Positions 61,351 to 64,000 of a stretch of DNA of 64,000 nucleotides are shown in pieces; positions within the stretch are counted from its first letter, which is position 1, and the number at the start of each line of letters is the position of its first letter. The stretch is from Microbacterium sp. ACRRU (GTDB taxonomy: Bacteria > Actinomycetota > Actinomycetes > Actinomycetales > Microbacteriaceae): NCBI RefSeq assembly GCF_022346945.1, contig NZ_JAKRNI010000014.1, positions 1 to 64,000 on the forward strand, given 5' to 3'. The notes under the pieces are model-generated. The model worked only from the letters and a program-made list of their open reading frames with translations, searched no databases and was not told the origin of the DNA. The position numbers and the translations under genes are program-made.

Positions 61351-63048
61351 ATGACCGACGACGCCCTCATGCGCGCCCGTTACCGGCGCATCACGCGCTT
61401 CGCCGCGCGGTATCTCGTGCAGGCCTGGTGGTACGAGCTGTTCCTGCCCCGGTTCGGTCTCGAGCGTCTGTCCGCTCGAGGCCGGACCCGGCGCCTGCAG
61501 ATCATCGCCCGCCGCTTTCACGCGCTGGCCGTCGACCTCGGCGGTCTGATGATCAAGGTCGGGCAGTTCATGTCGTCACGGCTCGATGTCCTGCCGCCGG
61601 TCATCACGAAGGAGCTCGAAGGGCTGCAGGACGAAGTCCCGTCGGTTCCCTTCGCGCTGATGCGGGAGCGGGCCGAAGAAGAGCTCGGGATGCCGCTGGA
61701 GCGCGCATTCACGTGGGTCGACGAACGACCCCTCGCGGCCGCGTCGCTCGGACAGGCGCATCGGGCGATCCTCACCGAGGCCCTCGCCGAGGACACCGGG
61801 CTTCGCGAGGTCGTCGTCAAGATCCAGCGTCCCGGTATCGACCGGATCGTCGACGTCGACCTGCGCGCTCTGCGGAAGGTCGGCGGCTGGCTGAGCCGCG
61901 TCGCGCTCGTGCGCGATCGGGTCGACATGCCGGCGCTCGTGGAGGAGTTCGCCGCCACGAGTCTCGAAGAGATCGACTATCTGCACGAGGCCGCCAATTC
62001 CGAGCGGTTCGCCGAGGATTTCGGCGGCGAAGGGGGACTCGCGGTTCCCGCGGTCGTGTGGGAGCGGACGACGCGACGTCTCCTCACCCTGCAAGACGTC
62101 ACCGCGATCAAGATCAACGACGTGGACGCCCTGCGCGCGGCCGGTATCGATCCGGCCGAGGTCGCGTCGCGGTTCGCCGCGGTGATGTTCGACCAGCTCT
62201 TCGACGACGGGTTCTTCCACGCCGACCCGCACCCGGGGAACGTTTTCGTGACACCGGTGACGGACACCACGGATGCCGGCTCCCCGGCGTGGCGATTCAC
62301 CTTCATCGATTTCGGGATGATGGGAGAAGTGCCGCCGAACCTCCGGCGGGGCCTGCGTCGCGTCCTGATCGCGGCCGCCTCGCGTGACGGGAAAGGACTC
62401 GTCGACGGCATCCGGGACGTGGGCGTTCTGCTTCCCTCGGCGGATACGGTGCAGCTCGAACGCGCGATGACGCAGCTCTTCGCCCGCTTCGGCGGGATGG
62501 GATTCGCCGAACTGCAGGAGGTGGACCCGCGGGAGTTCCGCGCGTTCGCGGTCGAGTTCGGCGACGTCGTACGGGCGCTTCCGTTCCAGTTGCCGGAGAA
62601 CTTCCTTCTCATCGTGCGTGCCATGTCGCTCACGAGCGGAATGTGCAGCGCCCTGGACCCGGCGTTCAACATCTGGGATGCGGTCGAACCCTACGCTCAG
62701 CGGCTCATCCGGGAGGAGAGCGGCAACACCGTCCAGGCGCTGGCGCGCGAGGCGGCGTCGGTTGCTGCGCTGACGGCGCGTCTTCCGCGGCGCCTCGACG
62801 CCCTCATCGACCGGGTGGAAGAGGGCGGGGTCTCCGCCCAGGTGCCTCGGGTGGAGCGTCGCCTGCGCGATCTCGAGCGCATGGTCCGACGCGTCGTCTC
62901 CGCGGTTCTGTTCACGGGACTGCTTGTCGGCGGCATCCTGCTGCAGGCGGAGCAGGCGCTCTTCGGTGCCGTTCTGATGATCCTCTCCCTCGGGCCCCTC
63001 GCCCATGCGCTCCTGGCCGGGGTGATCGCGCGACGCAGCGGCGGGTGA
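61351..63048 (+). CDS. ABC1/UbiB (AarF) atypical kinase family protein
   Basis: 565 residues. KVGQFMSSRLDVLP (about 69-82, the KxGQ signature), AAASLGQAHRAIL with the Ala-rich loop in place of a P-loop, VVVKIQRPGI, FFHADPHPGNVFV (about 288-300, metal and catalytic loop) and FIDFGMMGEV. Two C-terminal helices (VVSAVLFTGLLVGGILLQAEQALFGAVLMILSLGPLAHALLAG, about 515-558) anchor it in the membrane. In other bacteria the family supports quinone synthesis by ATPase activity; in a menaquinone organism its client is uncertain. Confidence 0.93.
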   Translation: MTDDALMRARYRRITRFAARYLVQAWWYELFLPRFGLERLSARGRTRRLQIIARRFHALAVDLGGLMIKVGQFMSSRLDVLPPVITKELEGLQDEVPSVPFALMRERAEEELGMPLERAFTWVDERPLAAASLGQAHRAILTEALAEDTGLREVVVKIQRPGIDRIVDVDLRALRKVGGWLSRVALVRDRVDMPALVEEFAATSLEEIDYLHEAANSERFAEDFGGEGGLAVPAVVWERTTRRLLTLQDVTAIKINDVDALRAAGIDPAEVASRFAAVMFDQLFDDGFFHADPHPGNVFVTPVTDTTDAGSPAWRFTFIDFGMMGEVPPNLRRGLRRVLIAAASRDGKGLVDGIRDVGVLLPSADTVQLERAMTQLFARFGGMGFAELQEVDPREFRAFAVEFGDVVRALPFQLPENFLLIVRAMSLTSGMCSALDPAFNIWDAVEPYAQRLIREESGNTVQALAREAASVAALTARLPRRLDALIDRVEEGGVSAQVPRVERRLRDLERMVRRVVSAVLFTGLLVGGILLQAEQALFGAVLMILSLGPLAHALLAGVIARRSGG

Positions 63049-63098
63049 CGATCGTGGCGATGGCGGGGGAGCGGACGCCGCGAGATCCGCGACGCCCG

Positions 63099-63145
63099 AC
63101 GACGAAGCGCCGTACCGGAGATCCGGCACGGCGCTTCGTCGTTTT
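63099..63145 (+). terminator. Terminator after the ABC1 kinase gene
   Basis: 20-bp stem with one mismatch and a 4-nt loop (AGAT), followed by TTTT on the plus strand. It lies between two convergent genes and may serve both. Confidence 0.85.
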
Positions 63146-63157
63146 GTGAGGGGGAGG

Positions 63158-64000
63158 TCAGTACCAGCCGACCGACTGCGAGTGTCCCCAGGCGCTGCAC
63201 GGGCTGCCGTAGCGGCCCGAGATGTAGCCCAGACCCCAGGAGATCTGGGTCGCGGCGTTGGTCTCCCAGTCGGCGCCCGCGGACGACATCTTGCTGCCGG
63301 GCAGGGCCTGCGGGATGCCGAAGGCGCCGCTGCTGGAGTTGTAGGCGCGGTAGTTCCAGCCCGACTCCTTGTTCCACAGCGACACCAGGCACGAGAACTG
63401 GTCGTCGCCCCAGCCGAAGCCGGCGAGCATCCCTCGTGCCGTCGCCTGTGCGCCCCCGGGGCTGTTGTCTCCCGAGCCGCCGCCCGCGGGGGCGACCGGC
63501 CGGGGGGCGGGCGCGGACGAGGACCCACCCGATGACGACGTCGAGCGCGCCGCAGCAGCTTCGGCCTCGGCCTTGGCCTTGGCCGCAGCCTCGGCTTCCT
63601 GACGGGCCTTCTCCGCGGCTTCCTCGGCCTGCTTCTTGGCGACCGCTGCGTCGAGGCTTCCCCGCAGCTCGGCGACGCGCTGATCGACGGTGGATGCGGC
63701 CTCGGTCACCTGGTCGGTCAGCTCCGGCAGGAACGTGGCCGGCAGCGACTGAGCGTCGGCGAGCCGTTCGGTGGCCTCGGTGAGAGCGGAGGTGTCGACG
63801 GTGGCCGGCTGGCCGATGTCCAGACCAGAGGCTGCGATGTCGTTCTGCACGGACGTCGCCGCCGCGGCGGTGGTCTCCGCGGCGGAGACGGCGGCGCGTG
63901 CCGCGAGGGACTCCGGGGCGGCGGACGTCGTCGATGTGCTGTAGGCGGCCAAGCGGAACGAGGCCGACGAGAGGTCGGGGGAAGAGGCGGATGCCAAGGG
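63158..64000 (-). CDS. Second lytic-domain cell wall protein, N-terminus beyond window
   Basis: Paralog of the protein at 59729-60622, entering the window from the right on the minus strand. The visible 280 residues comprise a coiled-coil part with AEKARQEAEAAAKAKAEAEAAAA, a Ser/Gly/Pro linker and the same C-terminal domain (FSCLVSLWNKESGWNYRAYN, GAFGIPQALPGSKM, GLGYISGRYGSPCSAW). A linker between coil and domain is longer than in the first copy. The signal peptide and true start are outside; the first in-window codon start is not meaningful. Confidence 0.88.
   Translation of the reverse strand, partial: PLASASSPDLSSASFRLAAYSTSTTSAAPESLAARAAVSAAETTAAAATSVQNDIAASGLDIGQPATVDTSALTEATERLADAQSLPATFLPELTDQVTEAASTVDQRVAELRGSLDAAVAKKQAEEAAEKARQEAEAAAKAKAEAEAAAARSTSSSGGSSSAPAPRPVAPAGGGSGDNSPGGAQATARGMLAGFGWGDDQFSCLVSLWNKESGWNYRAYNSSSGAFGIPQALPGSKMSSAGADWETNAATQISWGLGYISGRYGSPCSAWGHSQSVGWY

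Noticed and set aside
1-64000. KOPS/FtsK-type polar role for GGATGCC
   Set aside because: Roughly equal numbers in both orientations, no skew along the window.
1-64000. Mobile elements, prophage, CRISPR, tRNA or rRNA genes
   Set aside because: No transposase, integrase, repeat-spacer array, cloverleaf or rRNA-like stretch was recognised; composition is uniform.

Overview
The window is 64 kb of very GC-rich (about 70 percent G+C by eye), gene-dense actinobacterial chromosome. The order ftsW-murG-murC-ftsQ-ftsZ-sepF-divIVA, the absence of ftsA, the actinobacterial bc1-aa3 oxidase genes, many GTG/TTG starts and family-specific small proteins (DUF6412, DUF3043, SCO4848-like) point to Microbacteriaceae, most likely Microbacterium. 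That is inference from remembered family members, not a database result. I see no rRNA, tRNA, CRISPR array, insertion sequence or prophage; this looks like core chromosome.

Layout. 0-8.4 kb: end of the division and cell wall (dcw) cluster, all on +, running from lipid II synthesis (MurG, MurC) through the divisome (FtsW, FtsQ, FtsZ, SepF) to the polar growth protein DivIVA. 8.4-18.3 kb: lspA, an RluA-type pseudouridine synthase, a minus-strand Nudix gene, dnaE, a membrane protein, hisD, nrdR, pyrD. 18.3-20.9 kb: DUF3043 protein, M20 dipeptidase and the iron-sulfur carrier ErpA. 20.9-30.8 kb: respiration. ctaC-ctaD-ctaF (+) converge on ctaE-qcrC-qcrA-qcrB (-), with a PP2C phosphatase, a proline iminopeptidase and a rhodanese between them. 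Together these encode the Rieske, diheme c and cytochrome b subunits and cytochrome oxidase subunits I-IV.

30.9-43.5 kb: mixed housekeeping genes: trpD, a PHP protein, a 5'-3' exonuclease, YchJ, flavin and NAD(P) oxidoreductases, a LON-domain protein, a FUSC protein, a DksA-like zinc finger protein, an MFS transporter, a second YidC-type insertase, an ACT-ACT regulator, a phosphoesterase and an acyl-lipid desaturase. 43.6-49.1 kb: a stress-flavoured block of cold-shock protein, PPOX-type general stress protein, DUF2256, photolyase, Tudor-like DUF2945 protein and catalase. 49.1-57.6 kb: membrane protein, phosphatase and glycosyltransferase genes, TrhO, a GNAT, a frameshifted FAD oxidoreductase, GntR regulator, msrB-msrA, an SDR and a CoA-type Nudix hydrolase. 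57.6-64 kb: pgi, then two paralogous secreted cell wall lytic-domain proteins facing each other across a PadR regulator and an ABC1/UbiB kinase. The second paralog runs off the window.

What stands out. (1) About twenty genes have a TANNNT -10 box ending 6-9 nt before the start codon, the signature of leaderless transcripts. (2) The desaturase has no ATG/GTG/TTG start in frame upstream of its first histidine box; an ATC seven nt after a Shine-Dalgarno sequence is the best start. (3) The FeS-type photolyase lacks all four cluster cysteines. (4) The region upstream of the first lytic-domain gene has a 10-nt segment able to pair with either of two identical partners, next to MtrA-like direct repeats. 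(5) The cold-shock gene is in frame with a 100-codon open extension. (6) GGATGCC/GGCATCC occurs about a hundred times. (7) Palindromes sit upstream of ftsZ, ctaC, ctaE and padR.
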